Origin: Utricularia gibba
Lineage: Eukaryota > Streptophyta > Magnoliopsida > Lamiales > Lentibulariaceae
Assembly: GCA_002189035.1 (NCBI GenBank)
Contig: NEEC01000014.1
Location: forward strand, 2,110,501 to 2,174,500
DNA: 64,000 nucleotides
Direction: 5' to 3'
Shown in pieces: positions 37,808 through 49,522 of this stretch. Position numbers and translations under genes: made by a program. How positions within the stretch are numbered: the stretch's first letter is position 1; every line of letters begins with the position of its first letter. The notes under the pieces were generated by a model. It was not told where the DNA came from, searched no databases, and saw nothing but the letters and a program-made list of their open reading frames with translations.

Positions 37808-40800
37808 ATGCCGAAGCACTACCGGCCAGCTGTGAGTCTCTGATTACTTGAACTTCGAAGGTGTTTTCGTAGCTTAGGATGTTGATCGAATGTTGCAATG
37901 ATCTGTGAACCTTGAATTGCTGTTTGCAGGGGAAGAAGAAGGAAGGGAATGTGGCGAAGTACGTGACAAGGTCTCAAGCTGTGAAAAGCCTTCAAGTCAG
38001 CCTTCCTGTTTTCAGGTATTAATGGTGTTAGATTTGAGTTTAAGCTCACGCATGTGTTAATGCCTTATGTTTTATGTAGGTTTCTGTGTTTAAAGAATTT
38101 TAGGATGATTCACTTGTGCAAAAACGCCGTTTGTTTTACTTTTTTTATTTTCAGGAAACTATGCATCCTCAAAGGTGTTTTCCCTCGGGAACCAAGGAAG
38201 AAGGTGAAGGGAAACCATCATTCTTATTACCACACGAAAGATATTCTCTTCCTAAAGCATGAGCCGTTACTCGAGAAACTCCGGGACATTCGTTCTTATG
38301 ACAAGAAGATTAAGAAGGCTGTGTCGAAAAAGAATAGGGATCTTGCTGAGCGTCTGTTGACGCGGAAACCGAGTTACACTCTTGAAAGGATGATAAGAGA
38401 AAGGTCAGTATCTTTGTCTTATGATCGTTTGTAATATTTTTTCTGTTATCAGCTTTTTTGCAGTGATACTTTTTCTAATTCTGTTGGTGCCTATTATTAG
38501 GTATCCGAAATTCGTTGATGCACTGAGGGATCTGGATGACTGTCTTAGTCTGGTTCATCTTTTTGCTGCTTTGCCCGCTGTAGATAGCACTGCAAATGGA
38601 GAAAAAATTCCTGTTACGCGTGTTCATAATTGCAGAAGGTCTCTCATCATTAATTTAGTTTTGAGATTTGAGATGTTGGTTCTTTATCATTCACAGTAGA
38701 GTTGAGATAATCTGCTCATTTTTCTGACTCATTTGTTTTTGGTGATACATATAGGTTGAGCTATGAGTGGCAGGCTTACATTTCTCGCGCACATAAGTTA
38801 AGGAAGACATTTATTTCAGTAAAAGGAATATACTATCAGGTGTGTGGCACCCATACCTTGTGACTTTTTGTTGACATTTTTGCACCATTGGTTTTTCTAG
38901 TCCACGAACATTGGCTTTATAAGTGTACGTGTTTGGTGGTTTGACCCCATTTGGGTACTTCTATTAAGAGCTTGAGTGTAGACATGCTGAAGGACTGACA
39001 ATTACACAGGTTAGAATCCCCTTGGGGTCTAATTTATGTGCATTTTTTTTTCAGGCGGTAGTTGAGGGACAGACAATTACCTGGTTAACTCCGCACGCCT
39101 TGCAGCAAGTACTTTCGGAAGTTGATTACAGAATCCTGTTAACATTTTTAGAATTTTACGAGGTTAATTTTTATATGAACCCCGTATTGATTCGTGAACT
39201 ATGTTATCTTTAAGATTCCCACTACCCTTGTGTTTGCTTTTCCAGGTTGTAATGTAATTTTCATGGCTTAATATCTGTATTTGCAGGCTCTTCTTGGTTT
39301 TGTTAATTTCAAACTTTATCACTCAATAGATGTGAAGTATCCACCTATTCTTGATCCTCAGTTGGAGGCTCTAGCAGCAGGTATTTTGTCTTGTGCATGC
39401 ACTAGTTGCAGTTCACAGCCGAGGCCTTCTTAGGATGGAAGCATGGGAATTCTAATAAGTAAACACCGCCTTTGAAATATTGCAGATTTGTATGCCTTGA
39501 CAAGGTATTTTGATGCACGATCTGCGCCTCTTGCATCCCTCACTTCAGGCAGTGATCGAATGGATTTTCAACTGCTTTCTTCTAATGAGCTTGGTTCCCT
39601 AGTCCAACGAAGTGAAGGAACCAATGAAGATGAAGAAGATGAGGAGACAAGAGAGTGTAAAAACCTCTTCAAAAACATGATTTTTTTCCTAAGCCCGGAG
39701 GTGAGGTTCTAGAATTCTTGAATAAAATTTTTACTCAAAATATTACACGAACATCTTATAGGGTAACACACTAACATCCTCATCTCAGGTCCCTAGGGAA
39801 TCCTTGCTCTTTGTTATTTCTGCCTTTGGTGGGAGGGTTTCATGGGAAGGTGAGGGAGCACCGTTTGATGAGTCTGATCAGAGCATCTCTTATCAGGTCA
39901 GTTAATAGTGGTGAATAAATTCACCCACGGCGTTAACTAGCAAATCTGTCTTGCTTTTTAGATATACTGCATTGACATTCATATTTTTTTCCAGGTTGTT
40001 GATAGGCCAACTTTAGGCAGAAAATTCTTAACCAGAGAATACATCCAGCCGCAATGGGTTTTCGACTGCGTGAATGCCCGAATTATACTCCCAACAGACA
40101 AGTACATGGTGGGTTGGTAAGTTCAGTGGACCTCTTAAACATTCTTTCATCAGCTCTTCACCTGTTCTGCTTCCCTGACGAAGTATATGCTCACTCTCAG
40201 TGTTTGTCCGCCACACTTGTCTCCGTTTGTTGACAATGAGGCTGAAGGCCATGTCCCTGAATATGCGGAAGCCATTGAGCGACTCAAAGCTGCTCAAAGA
40301 AAGGAAGTCCTGCCTCTTCCTGGAAGTGTTAAGGAAGACTTTGATGACCCTCAGAGTCTAGCAGGAATTGCCGATCGTGCCGAAGCTATTGAAGTTGCGA
40401 AGAAGAAAAAAGAGGTAAGCGTGACTGTGTTCTCCTTGATACCTAGCAGGATTTAGATGTCTCCACTGCTGTTTTTGCACGCATCCAACTTGCCTTCATC
40501 ATTAATGCTTTCCTCCATTGAAGATGGCATTGCGGGAGAAGCAGTATTTCGATGAACTGAGAAAGGAAGTCCAGGGATACCAGATTGCTGACATTGCCCT
40601 TGATAATGAGCTGCCAACCCAAGCCGAAGAAGATCGTCTTGACCAGGATCTCAGACAACTCGAAGAAGATGAATCCAGTAGGGCAGAAGTTGTGATGGGA
40701 CGCAAGCGCAGAAATATCCTAAAAGCCATGAAGGTAAATATCACTTGTTAAAAGAAGTTTATACCATCTGCGATTGATTTCTTCCCCGTCCTTTCGCTGT

Positions 40801-40891
40801 TATGTAGATTGGCATCCAGAAAAAGAAGGATGCCACTCAACGGCTGAAGAAGCGGCAAAAACAAATCAAAGAATCCCAAGCGTTGGACTGA
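37808..40891 (+). CDS. PES: Pescadillo homolog, ribosome-biogenesis factor
   Basis: Thirteen exons (37808-37831, 37930-38015, 38155-38403, 38501-38638, 38755-38839, 39055-39162, 39287-39380, 39486-39700, 39789-39896, 39995-40116, 40201-40414, 40524-40733, 40808-40891) give 578 residues. Pescadillo/NOP7 works with BOP1 and WDR12 in 60S subunit assembly and rRNA processing in the nucleolus. The N-terminal domain is clear ([35 protein letters not shown], then [17 protein letters not shown] and [20 protein letters not shown]). A BRCT domain spans about residues 330-430 ([20 protein letters not shown], then [14 protein letters not shown] and [16 protein letters not shown]). The C terminus is charged coiled coil ([19 protein letters not shown]) ending in a lysine-rich tail. 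The first exon is only 8 codons. All phases close. Confidence 0.95.
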
Positions 40892-41745
40892 GCGACGATT
40901 CAGGGACAGACAAGCTGGTAAAGAAGCTTGTATTTTTGAGGTGCAGCTACTACAATTCTGTTTTATTACGTTGTATTCGTATTGCTTCGATTCCTCCTTA
41001 AGAAATTAAAAAAAATATATATGTATACGTCGTATTAACGTACATACGCCTCCAAGTTGTGAAGGTGTTAGGCTGCATTCCTTTCGTATCACCCACACGG
41101 TCATGCTGTGTTTGCCCGTGCTTCATTCAGGACGCAACTGCCTCCATCGGGAAGCAAAACGCTATCAGATTCTGTGGGCTCCTTCAGCATGCTCATGGCA
41201 GCATAACCTAACCCTCAAGCCATTTGTTTCTCCGTACAACTTTCGGGCTCGTTACAAGGCATACGACTTTTTTGGAATTGGGCGATGGGATTAAGATAAA
41301 AAGAATTTGATTTATTTGAGTTTAGATACAGATGATTTAAAGATATTGATTTTTGTGGTCAGTAGTTGATAGAAAGTATTCAGTTAATAGAATTAAAATT
41401 ATATTATATACCATATGTTTAGGATATATAGGTAAAAGAATATTGATAAAAAAAAAAGAATAAAGAGTAACTAATCAAATCTCATCCCTCGATATTGAAT
41501 TTATTTAAACATTCAAAATAAATGTGTTATAATATATGTTTTTTTATTTTAAATCATTTTAATCTTGTCAACCAAATATACCTTGATTTCTTGTTTGATT
41601 GGTTGATTTAAATTTTAATGGGTTTAGATTATTTGGGTTTATCTAAATCCAAATATGTATGGGTATAAAAATATCCATACCTCCCCTTGTGTGTACATAT
41701 ACTCATATATGAGGGTATTATGTGGGTATAATCATCATTATATCT
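40892..41745. other. PES 3' region and AT-rich intergenic sequence
   Basis: No gene. From about 41290 the sequence is AT-rich with TTTAGAT and AAATCC-type repeats and may be the inner part of an old MITE whose end (atcaaacaaggcc) lies in the following duplication. Confidence 0.4.
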
Positions 41746-42017
41746 ATATATAAGGATATAATTATAATTAAATACCAAACAACACAATTTTATTAAATCT
41801 ATCATAAACCAATCTTATAACTTCATATCAAACAAGGCCTAAAGGACTTCATCTCTCATAAGCTCGTCAATAGGCATAAAATATATAAGGATATAATTAT
41901 AATTAAATACCAAACAACACAATTTTATTAAATCTATCATAAACCAATCTTATAACTTCATATCAAACAAGGCCTAAAGGACTTCATCTCTCATAAGCTC
42001 GTCAATAGGCATAAAAT
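41746..42017. repeat. Perfect tandem duplication, 135-bp unit, two copies
   Basis: Unit 1 is 41746-41880 and unit 2 starts at 41881; I read the copies as identical base for base, with two extra matching bases at 42016-42017. The unit contains atatcaaacaaggcctaaag, which resembles a MITE terminus. Identity implies a recent duplication or an assembly artefact. Confidence 0.85.
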
Positions 42018-42552
42018 CCCACCACATTTGCATACCAGACGAGTCCATTTTACACCCAAGTTATGAGTTCACGAAAGGGCATAAAACCCTACCCTTGTAT
42101 TTGTGTAGCGTTTATGCTAGTACTTAATACCCCAACATGCTCCCAGAACATAGCATGTGAAGCATGAGCTTTGCATCTTTACGTGTACCTACAGACTGTA
42201 CGTAATGAATGAAAGCCAACTCTCCCTGGAAAACTACTTGCTTTCGATTTAGCTAACCAGATTTAATGTACAGGTGCCATGTCCCAATGCTCGGACACAG
42301 GGCAGGTTCTTTGCACTTGCCGCTCTCCTTCATACAAAAGATTAACATCAGACACATGACGTGCTGTTTCTGCTAAAGTAGATTCATATATCATTAATTT
42401 CTTGGATGATGCAACTTGCCCCGCATGTGTATATATATATAGCCTCTTGTTGAATGTCGAGCAACGAATCTTCACAGCAACTTCTGAACATCCCTTCGAA
42501 GTTTCTGCTACTTCCTTTGTTCCTACGTCTGCCCCACAACTTGTTTGGATAA
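42018..42552. promoter_or_regulatory. Upstream region of the first SAUR gene
   Basis: A TATA-like run of tatatatatata at 42430-42441 lies about 110 bp before the SAUR ATG. No auxin-response element was confirmed by eye. Confidence 0.4.
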
Positions 42553-42831
42553 ATGGTTATCGGGAAGATCATCAAACGTTCACTTTCTTTGGATAAAAGA
42601 GGAGTTTCTCCGGTGGATGAAGTTAGAAAAGGGCATTTTGCAGTGTATGTTGGTGAGAGTGAGAAGGAAAGGAAGAGATTTGTGGTTCCTGTGTCCTACT
42701 TGAAGCATCCGTCTTTCCAGGAATTGCTGCTTCTGGCAGAGGAAGAGTTCGGGTTCCATCATGGGAACGGTGCACTCACCATTCCGTGTAGCGAGATCGT
42801 CTTCTTGGACATGATCTCTCGTTTCAGATGA
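42553..42831 (+). CDS. SAUR (small auxin-up RNA) protein 1 of 3
   Basis: Intronless, 92 residues, as usual for the family. The SAUR core is intact: [20 protein letters not shown], then [40 protein letters not shown]. SAURs inhibit PP2C.D phosphatases at the plasma membrane, which activates proton ATPases and cell expansion. The N terminus ([17 protein letters not shown]) is basic. This copy is the most diverged of the three here: it has KERK where the other two have KK. Confidence 0.95.
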   Translation: MVIGKIIKRSLSLDKRGVSPVDEVRKGHFAVYVGESEKERKRFVVPVSYLKHPSFQELLLLAEEEFGFHHGNGALTIPCSEIVFLDMISRFR

Positions 42832-43717
42832 TGAAAGTGTAGTTGAAACGTAATAGCAGCAACTATTGTGTATGCAGTAAAGAACTAATTTTTGGTACTT
42901 GAATAGATTTGTATCCATTGTTGCTTGAGCATTTTTGTATAAATTTGTGTTGGAGTAAAATCTATCTGAACCATATTCTCATTAGATAAAGATCAATAAC
43001 ACTGAAGCACAAGGAGCAAACAATTACCTACTTGTATGCTTGAAGAGATGTACCCTACAACCAGATGAGGCATGAGAAACAAACGTACTTAGCCTAAAAA
43101 AAAAAGGTATACTAAGCCAGAAATCGTTAACTGGAGAAAAAAAATCCATCACATTCATCTTCCCTTTCATTCAGTTTGATCTGCACAAGTTCCTCTTCTT
43201 TCAAGTGCATTCATCATTGGATTTTGCATCAAGTTTCAATTGCATTTTCTTATGAAATAGTAGTAGAGAAACTTCCCAACAATTCTTATCTCAATACTGT
43301 TTATTCTACTGTAGAGGACAAGAAGCCATGTTCTGATTCTTCAACATGTTTAGGCACTGAATTGACTGGAATGTTTCTTTCACACTTGTGATGTTTGAAT
43401 GTCTGTGACGTGCCTTTGCTGAACCCCCACTGAAGTTCAACAACATGTATTGACGTTGTTTAGCACAAGGCCCTACTCCTTAACGTACCAGCCAGCACAA
43501 TCATGATCACTGTAGTAGATAGAATTCATGACAGATCACCAACACAAGGCTCCCATGTGCTCCTGTAACCTCAAAAAACTCTCAGCTGTTGTGGATTATA
43601 AATAAATTCTGGGATCTTACTTCGTTCTCACAACCAGCAACAACAAAAACTTGAGAGAAACATCATTCTCGCAATCCTCTTCATCTTTCCCACTTCAATT
43701 CCACGAGAGAAAAAGCC
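42832..43717. promoter_or_regulatory. Upstream region of SAUR 2, left copy of a duplicated promoter
   Basis: From about 43310 the sequence matches 45020-45425 in long blocks (aaggccctactcc, accagccagcaca, tcatgatca). A TATA box, tataaata, lies at 43597-43604, 114-121 bp before the ATG. Confidence 0.6.
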
Positions 43718-43995
43718 ATGGCGATTCGACAGATGTTAAGAAGATCTCTTTCGGGTGAAAGGAGATCGATTTCTGCTCTAACTGCAGTCCCAAAGGGCAT
43801 CTCGCTGTGTATGTCGGTCATGGTGAAAAAAAGCGGTTCGTGATACCTGTGTCGTGCTTGAACAGCCCATTGTTTCAAGAACTGCTGTCTATGGCTGAAG
43901 AAGAATTCGGATTTCAACATCCGATGGGCGGGCTCACGATCCCCTGCGAAGAAGATTTCTTCTTGGAGGTCGTTTCACGAGTTTCATATGGGTAG
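43718..43995 (+). pseudogene. SAUR 2 of 3, frameshifted by one base
   Basis: The 278-bp frame would be 279 bp (92 residues) if intact. The start [19 protein letters not shown] is read in one frame up to AVPKG near 43797; the rest ([20 protein letters not shown] and onward) is in another. One base is missing around 43798 (ggcat where the sister gene at 45426 reads the KGHL codons intact). As written, translation stops about 40 residues in. The domain is otherwise complete and very close to SAUR 3, so the lesion is young or a sequence error. It has its own TATA box at 43597. Confidence 0.85.
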
Positions 43996-44184
43996 ATTTG
44001 AATCCAACTGGGAAACCTAGTGTCCTCCATACCCTCGCTTGGATTTGATTCAGTTGCCGAAAGGATGAAGACGGCCGCTCGACGACCCATTAGAGTAGTA
44101 GTAGGACTGTAGGAGTTAACTGTGAAAATTCACTGGCTCTTGTAATTCGTCTAACGCATCATTTGTTCAAGAAGTTGTCAATGA

Positions 44185-44490
44185 TCAATATTCTCTCAAG
44201 TAGAAAAGCTCGTCATCTGCTTTAATGATCCAAATCAAAATGCTGCATTCCAAGATGCCCATAAGGAATTTGGAATCACACTCAAAGTTGCAACAGGTTC
44301 CACTCCACAGCCGGGAACAAACTTCATTGAAGTCAGTTTTCACAAGCTATTTGAGAGAACCAGTGCCTCAACTCAAGTTTCTGGTGGTATACTCATGAAA
44401 AACGGCCAACCCCATGAAAATACTACTCAGAATCAACTTCGCAATCGCTATAGAGTTGGCTCTAGAATTGAATTTAGTGTCTTACTTTAA
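44185..44490 (+). other. Unexplained 101-codon open frame without ATG at its head
   Basis: The frame runs without a stop from 44185 to the TAA at 44488-44490 and looks coding in composition: VICFNDPNQNAAFQDAHKEF, then GITLKVATGSTPQPGTNFIE, then VSFHKLFERTSASTQVSGGI. Its only internal ATG is late (in GGILMKNGQ). I do not recognise the family. It could be an orphan exon, a gene fragment moved by a transposon, or chance. It lies between SAUR 2 and SAUR 3, about 190 bp after the former. Confidence 0.3.
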
Positions 44491-45425
44491 GGGCGAAACG
44501 CCGAATTATCTTCTGAACAGAGCGCTGAAGGATCATTACTTTTCATCCATAGAGGCTCAGGTGATGTCTGTAATATCTTCGAAGCCCGCAAATTTGCATT
44601 TACATTAGCAATACTGGCTTCTGTACAAGGGCCGGGTTTCTGCTTTTGACTAGAGGCACCTTGTTTGCACTTGGTACCCTGTTTCACTAAAATGATTAGA
44701 AACATAAACACGTGACATGTTATCTCTGGTACGCCTAACCGATATGGCATTGAATTGTCGCATGAACTTGTAAACAAAAAGCTAATTTTAATGCGCGAAG
44801 AACAGATGTATCCAAAAAATGAACTGGATCAAAACGAAGCACTTCATTCAACACACACGGTGGCCCAATCCGCCTCTACACATGAGAAAGGAATAGCTAA
44901 GACACAAAAAAAGGGGATGGATAGTAAGCCAAGCCGAGTCACTAAGCCATGACACAGAATATCCAGTATTTCATTTATTTAAATAATTTGTTCATAAACT
45001 CCATTTCCGTCACCTATTGACACACTGTCGAGGACAACGAAGCCATGTGCAGAATCTTCAACATGTTTGGGATCGGAAATGATTGAGATGTTCACTACAA
45101 ACATGTATTGCTTAATGTCTGTGACGTGCATTAAGCCCCACTGACATTCAACAAGAAGCTGTGATGTTCCAACGAATAAATTGAAACAAGGCCCTACTCC
45201 CTAACATACCAGCCAGCACAAGTCATGATCAGTGCCCAAGATAAACATTCATGACAGATCACCCACATGTGGATCTCCATCTCTGATCAGATTTTCCAAT
45301 CTTTAAGATCTCCATCTTGTGGAATATAAATACACCTTGGTATCATACTTTGATCTCACAACGAGTAGCAATCCTCCTCCATTCCCTCACCAAGTTTCCG
45401 ACTTCCCCAACCTCTACAAAAATCA
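44491..45425. promoter_or_regulatory. Upstream region of SAUR 3, right copy of duplicated promoter
   Basis: 45008-45425 repeats the SAUR 2 upstream sequence. A TATA box, tataaata, is at 45325-45332, 94-101 bp before the ATG. 44491-45000 holds no recognisable gene. Confidence 0.6.
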
Positions 45426-45698
45426 ATGGCGATTCGTCACATGCTAAAGCGATCTCTTTCCGGTGAAAGGAGATCAATTTCATCGGGAAAGGAAGTCCCA
45501 AAGGGACACCTCGCCGTGCACGTGGGTGAGGGTGAAAAGAAGCGGTTCGTTATACCTGTGTCGTGCTTGAACAGCCCCTTGTTCCAAGAATTGCTGTCTC
45601 TGGCTGAAGAAGAATTCGGATTCCAACATCCGATGGGTGGTCTCACCATCCCTTGCAACGAAGATTACTTCTTGGAGATCGTATCTCGGCTCATGTAA
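45426..45698 (+). CDS. SAUR protein 3 of 3
   Basis: Intronless, 90 residues, intact: [20 protein letters not shown], then [60 protein letters not shown]. It is nearly identical to SAUR 2 apart from the SSGKE/ALTA segment and a shorter C terminus. Same expected role as SAUR 1. The shared promoter suggests the pair arose by a segmental tandem duplication of about 1.7 kb spacing. Confidence 0.96.
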   Translation: MAIRHMLKRSLSGERRSISSGKEVPKGHLAVHVGEGEKKRFVIPVSCLNSPLFQELLSLAEEEFGFQHPMGGLTIPCNEDYFLEIVSRLM

Positions 45699-46141
45699 TG
45701 AGGAACATGCCAGCGAAACACCCATGGCCGATTGTTGAGAGGATGACAACCACAGTTGGCCACGCAGCTCGGCAGATTGAATGCAATGGGAACCCTAATT
45801 CCAATTTAGTCACCGAATCAAACGGTGCCCACAATGAAGCCGCGGGTCGACTCCGAAATCGGAATTACTCCGATATCAAATTGTGAAATATTACTAACAG
45901 GCTCTTGTAAATTGACTGATTATGAAATTTCACACAAAAAGCATCTTTCTGGTTTTTCAAAAAAGCCTCCACGTTTACTCATATTTGCTCGCCAACCCAA
46001 CGCATTGCCACTTGCGGGGAAAAGAAGCAGCGTTGATTAATCTAGTTTTAAAATCTAAAATAAATAAAATTATTTTCAAATGTCATGTGCAGATTCTTCA
46101 ATACGTTTTAAAAGAAATTAATAAACTTAGGGAAAAAAACT
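45699..46141. other. SAUR 3 3' region
   Basis: No gene or repeat recognised; AT-rich after about 46030. Confidence 0.5.
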
Positions 46142-46224
46142 GTCAGAAGTGGGATTTGAACCCACGCTCACTCACGTGAACCAGAACTTGAGTCTGGCGC
46201 CTTAGACCACTCGGCCATCCTGAC
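46142..46224 (-). tRNA. trnL-CAA: tRNA-Leu (anticodon CAA)
   Basis: The 83-nt minus-strand gene folds as a class II tRNA. The acceptor stem pairs GTCAGGA with TTCTGAC (one G-T pair). The D arm has GGCCGAGTGGTCTAAGGC. The anticodon stem-loop is CCAGA-CTCAAGT-TCTGG with anticodon CAA. A long variable arm follows, and the T arm is GTGGGTTCAAATCCCAC. GGTTCAAATCC is an intact B box. No intron interrupts the anticodon loop. CCA is not encoded, as is normal for nuclear tRNA genes. Confidence 0.95.
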
Positions 46225-46306
46225 CCGATGTGCAATGGATGACGAAAAGTTTTTACTCAATCTACAACAGCGCTCATAAAATCAAATCTTCTTCCATCGA
46301 AAGCTA

Positions 46307-48008
46307 TCATTTTGGATCATTGGTCGCTGATGCACTTCCATTGGATACTTGAGGATGTTGTTGGTTACGGTGCCGAGCCTCCTGTTGGATGCTCATTTGA
46401 CTTGGTTGATGTTCTTGTCGCAAGTGGGTTGCCCGAAGGTTCATCAGGTGGAACTCCGAGCCCTCTTCTGTTACTTCCATCGTCTCGAACTTCAGTCGTT
46501 GCACTTCTGTTGTCAGTGCACTCTGAAGCGCTGCCATAGAAAACTAATTTTCAGTAAAGATAGAGACATCACGTACGATAATTGAAGCACTGAGAATCCA
46601 TGCCATCCTGGAGTTGAGCTTGCTGCTCAATGGTCTGCAACCGGAACTCGAGCTCATTGTTATGGTTTGACAACTCAGTTGTTTCTCTCTGAGGGAGCAA
46701 ACAAAAAAGAAAAAGACAAAAGCACACTTTTAGTTAATGATTCTTAATTTTTATTGAAAATATGACAAGATTCTTTAGCATAACTCCCTTACTTGAAGCA
46801 CAGTAAGTTGAGCACACAAGGATGTCGATTCAGCTTGTAGTGTTCTGACTTTGTCTTCCAAATCAGCCTTGTACCGCATCTTTCGATCTTTGGAACGAGC
46901 TGCCGATTGCCGGTTCGCCATGATCCTGCATCACAGAGAAGGAAACTTAGTTCATTTTTTTCTCTTCATAGAGAAAGAAACCAGATCTAGAAACATCATG
47001 ACATTAGCACCTAGTAGCCTTCTTGGGATCTCTTGATGCTATCTCAGTAGATTTTTCAGTCGCCATAGTCTTCTTCAAATGGTTTTCTGCAAACTCACTG
47101 CCACCAAACTCCAAGCCCAAGCCACTCCCATTTGCATCTACTAAATTTGCTGCTTGAGGCAGAACCATTTGGAGAGACTCTTCACCAGAATATCTCTGGC
47201 TTTCATCTACTGATAAGCTCTTGTGATGTGTAAACTTAGGAAGAATGTCTAACTTACTTTTTATCCCTTCACTTATCTTCATGCTGCTTTTACTACCAAT
47301 AGTTTCATCATTTTCGCTGGAGTTGCCTCCATTTGTCTTAATATCACTTTCCATATCTTCTTCTTTCCCCTTCACAAAATTCTCAGAGAAGTTGTTTGGA
47401 TTAATGTTTTCATTATCCATATATGCAGTGATGAGGCCTTCATCATGCCACCCTTCAGCCCTTTCCTCTGCCACTCCCTGATATAAACCACTCTGAAGCA
47501 ATAAACTAGTACCCGAACTCCCTCCAACAAGAAAAGTCTTATCTATCTGGCAGGTACTCGTCATTGGGTTCATTGATAAAGCTTGCATTTCAGTCGTGTA
47601 CCTATTGAATGTAAAGAAGTTCGAGTCTTTGTCGTAAACTTTACAGTGTGCAGCAAGTTGGCATCGAGGATCGGTGAAGCCAGTCGCCGACGCGTCGCCG
47701 GACAAAGGAAACAACAAAGGGTGAGAGCTTCCATTTATTTCCTCAATGGAAGCATCACCAAATAACTTGTCTGAAGGGGGCAAAACAAGATTCAGGCTTC
47801 CGAACGCTGGTGTAGATGAATGAGGATGCGGAACACCAGAACCATTGGTTTTTGCATTTGTTTCAGCAGCCAACTGCGAGTGAAGTTGATTGCGAATATT
47901 TACTAACGAATCCTGCTGCTGCTGTTGTTGCTTAAGAAGCCCTGATGATGAAGAAGCACCGGTGCTGGCTTGTCCCTCACTATCCCCATATCCAGGCATT
48001 TCATTCAT
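46307..48008 (-). CDS. Group I bZIP transcription factor (bZIP29/30-like)
   Basis: Four exons on the minus strand (48008-47011, 46925-46793, 46688-46604, 46530-46307) give 479 residues. The long N-terminal half is Ser-, Asn- and Gln-rich with a run of six glutamines ([11 protein letters not shown]), as in group I factors. The bZIP spans about residues 325-410: [20 protein letters not shown] (basic region, NRQSAARSK with the lysine that marks group I), then [20 protein letters not shown], and a zipper through [20 protein letters not shown]. Group I factors act in cell-wall, vascular and osmotic or touch responses. Intron 3 needs a GC donor (GATG|GCATGG at 46603) to join QLQD to [14 protein letters not shown]. 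The ATG at 48008 follows an acceptor-like tttacag, so a 5' UTR intron is likely. Confidence 0.93.
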
Positions 48009-48940
48009 CTGTAAAGTAAAACTCCCCCACTCGAAACAGACGACAAAACAGAGTTTTGCCCATCAGGGCGTCTGTTTAAAAAGTACCCCAAAACATGGTT
48101 GGACTGGAGAAATCCCAGAACTTCCGGGGTCGATTTCCAATTCAGGAATACGCAAGAGATCTACCTGTAGGGATAAAAACACACTACGACTTAAATGGTG
48201 TCCAAATTCTGGGTAACCACTTACTGGATTTGGACTCTGAACCTGTCTAAAAACGCCCCATGAAAGAGGGCACAGCAAGACGACACAGAGCGCACTCTTA
48301 CTAATCGTTTCTGTAACTCCCGAGCATTGTTCCAGTCACGGAACTGGCCGGCGTCCTGCGTTTATTTTTTTACTCGTTTCTCATTTATTCGTTTATTACC
48401 GAATATTTCATTCACGTTGTATGCATGGGGACCTTCCGGTTTTTTTTTGTGGCGCTATAAATGCATGGGTATATTTAAGAGCGGCTGCTCTTAAAGTGTA
48501 AAAAGAGGCATTTACACTTTTTTTTTATTACGCCTTCTCTTTTTAGCAAGAGATTATGAGTAATTAATCCAGATATTCATTTATAAGTTTATTCATAATT
48601 TTTAAATTAGTAATTCACATTAAATGTATATCCTACAAGGAATGAATGAATACCCACTCTAGTTCTTGTGATACATGATTCATTATTTTATAACTCATTT
48701 CATTATATTGAATATTAATTAAGTAATAAAAGCTAAAAAATGCTTGTACTTTCTTGTATAAGAACATGGATGAATTTTTTGTATTTAAAAATTAGAATTG
48801 AATTATGATTGAACATTTTTAGATTATGAATCATTTATTATGAGAGTTAAGTTAAATTAGATTGAGACATGATATGATTGACACACTTTGGACAATAACG
48901 TATTCATAAAATGGTTTAAAATATGGCGTCTTCAAAGGAG
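48009..48940. other. bZIP 5' region and AT-rich intergenic sequence
   Basis: 5' UTR and promoter of the bZIP gene to about 48400, then AT-rich sequence up to the repeat array. Nothing else is seen. Confidence 0.5.
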
Positions 48941-49522
48941 TTTTGAAACAGTATGCTATAAACAACTTTAATCATCATGTCAAAATGAAAGTACCAAATC
49001 ATATCGTTTCAATCATCTTGGCCACTTTTATGCTATCATTGAAGTCTAACATAAAGTCATCTTTTGACCACCAATCCATCATCTGATGACCATCCTTTCA
49101 TGACTCAACTAGATTGGTTTGAAAGAGCTTTAAAATGATACATTATGGAAAGTATGAATCATCACGGTTTGGAAAATATCATGTTCAAAACGAATGGTGT
49201 GCGAAGACACCATTTGCTCTAGAAACCTCCCTCGGGTCCGAACACCTCTAAGGCAGTGCACATGATAGCATTAGAAACACAAAATTTAATGTCATTCTAT
49301 CATATTTACGTGTTCTGTAAACTAAAAATCACCTTTCATGTCCAAATGAGAGTCTAGAATCATATCGTCTAGATTGTCCTGACCACTTTGTATTAACTTG
49401 AAGGTTAATATAAGGCCATCTTTCAAGTACGAAACCCTCATCAAACAATGCCATTTCATGGTTCAACTTGACCAGCTTTGAATAATCTTCACAATGGTAT
49501 GTTGTGAATAGTGTAAATCATC
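48941..49522. repeat. Left part of a ~355-bp tandem repeat array, interrupted by the MULE
   Basis: Unit landmarks recur in the same order: aatcatcacggtttggaaaa, accatttgctctagaaacct, catatcgtct and gaccacttt. One nearly complete unit (about 49157-49516) and a partial or internally deleted unit before it are visible. The same landmarks continue in the same orientation at 56636-57610. No coding sequence is present. The array ends abruptly at gtaaatcatc (49513-49522), where the inserted element begins. Confidence 0.7.

Noticed and set aside
46307-46539. Plus-strand frames over the bZIP last exon
   Set aside because: Antisense shadows of the bZIP C terminus.
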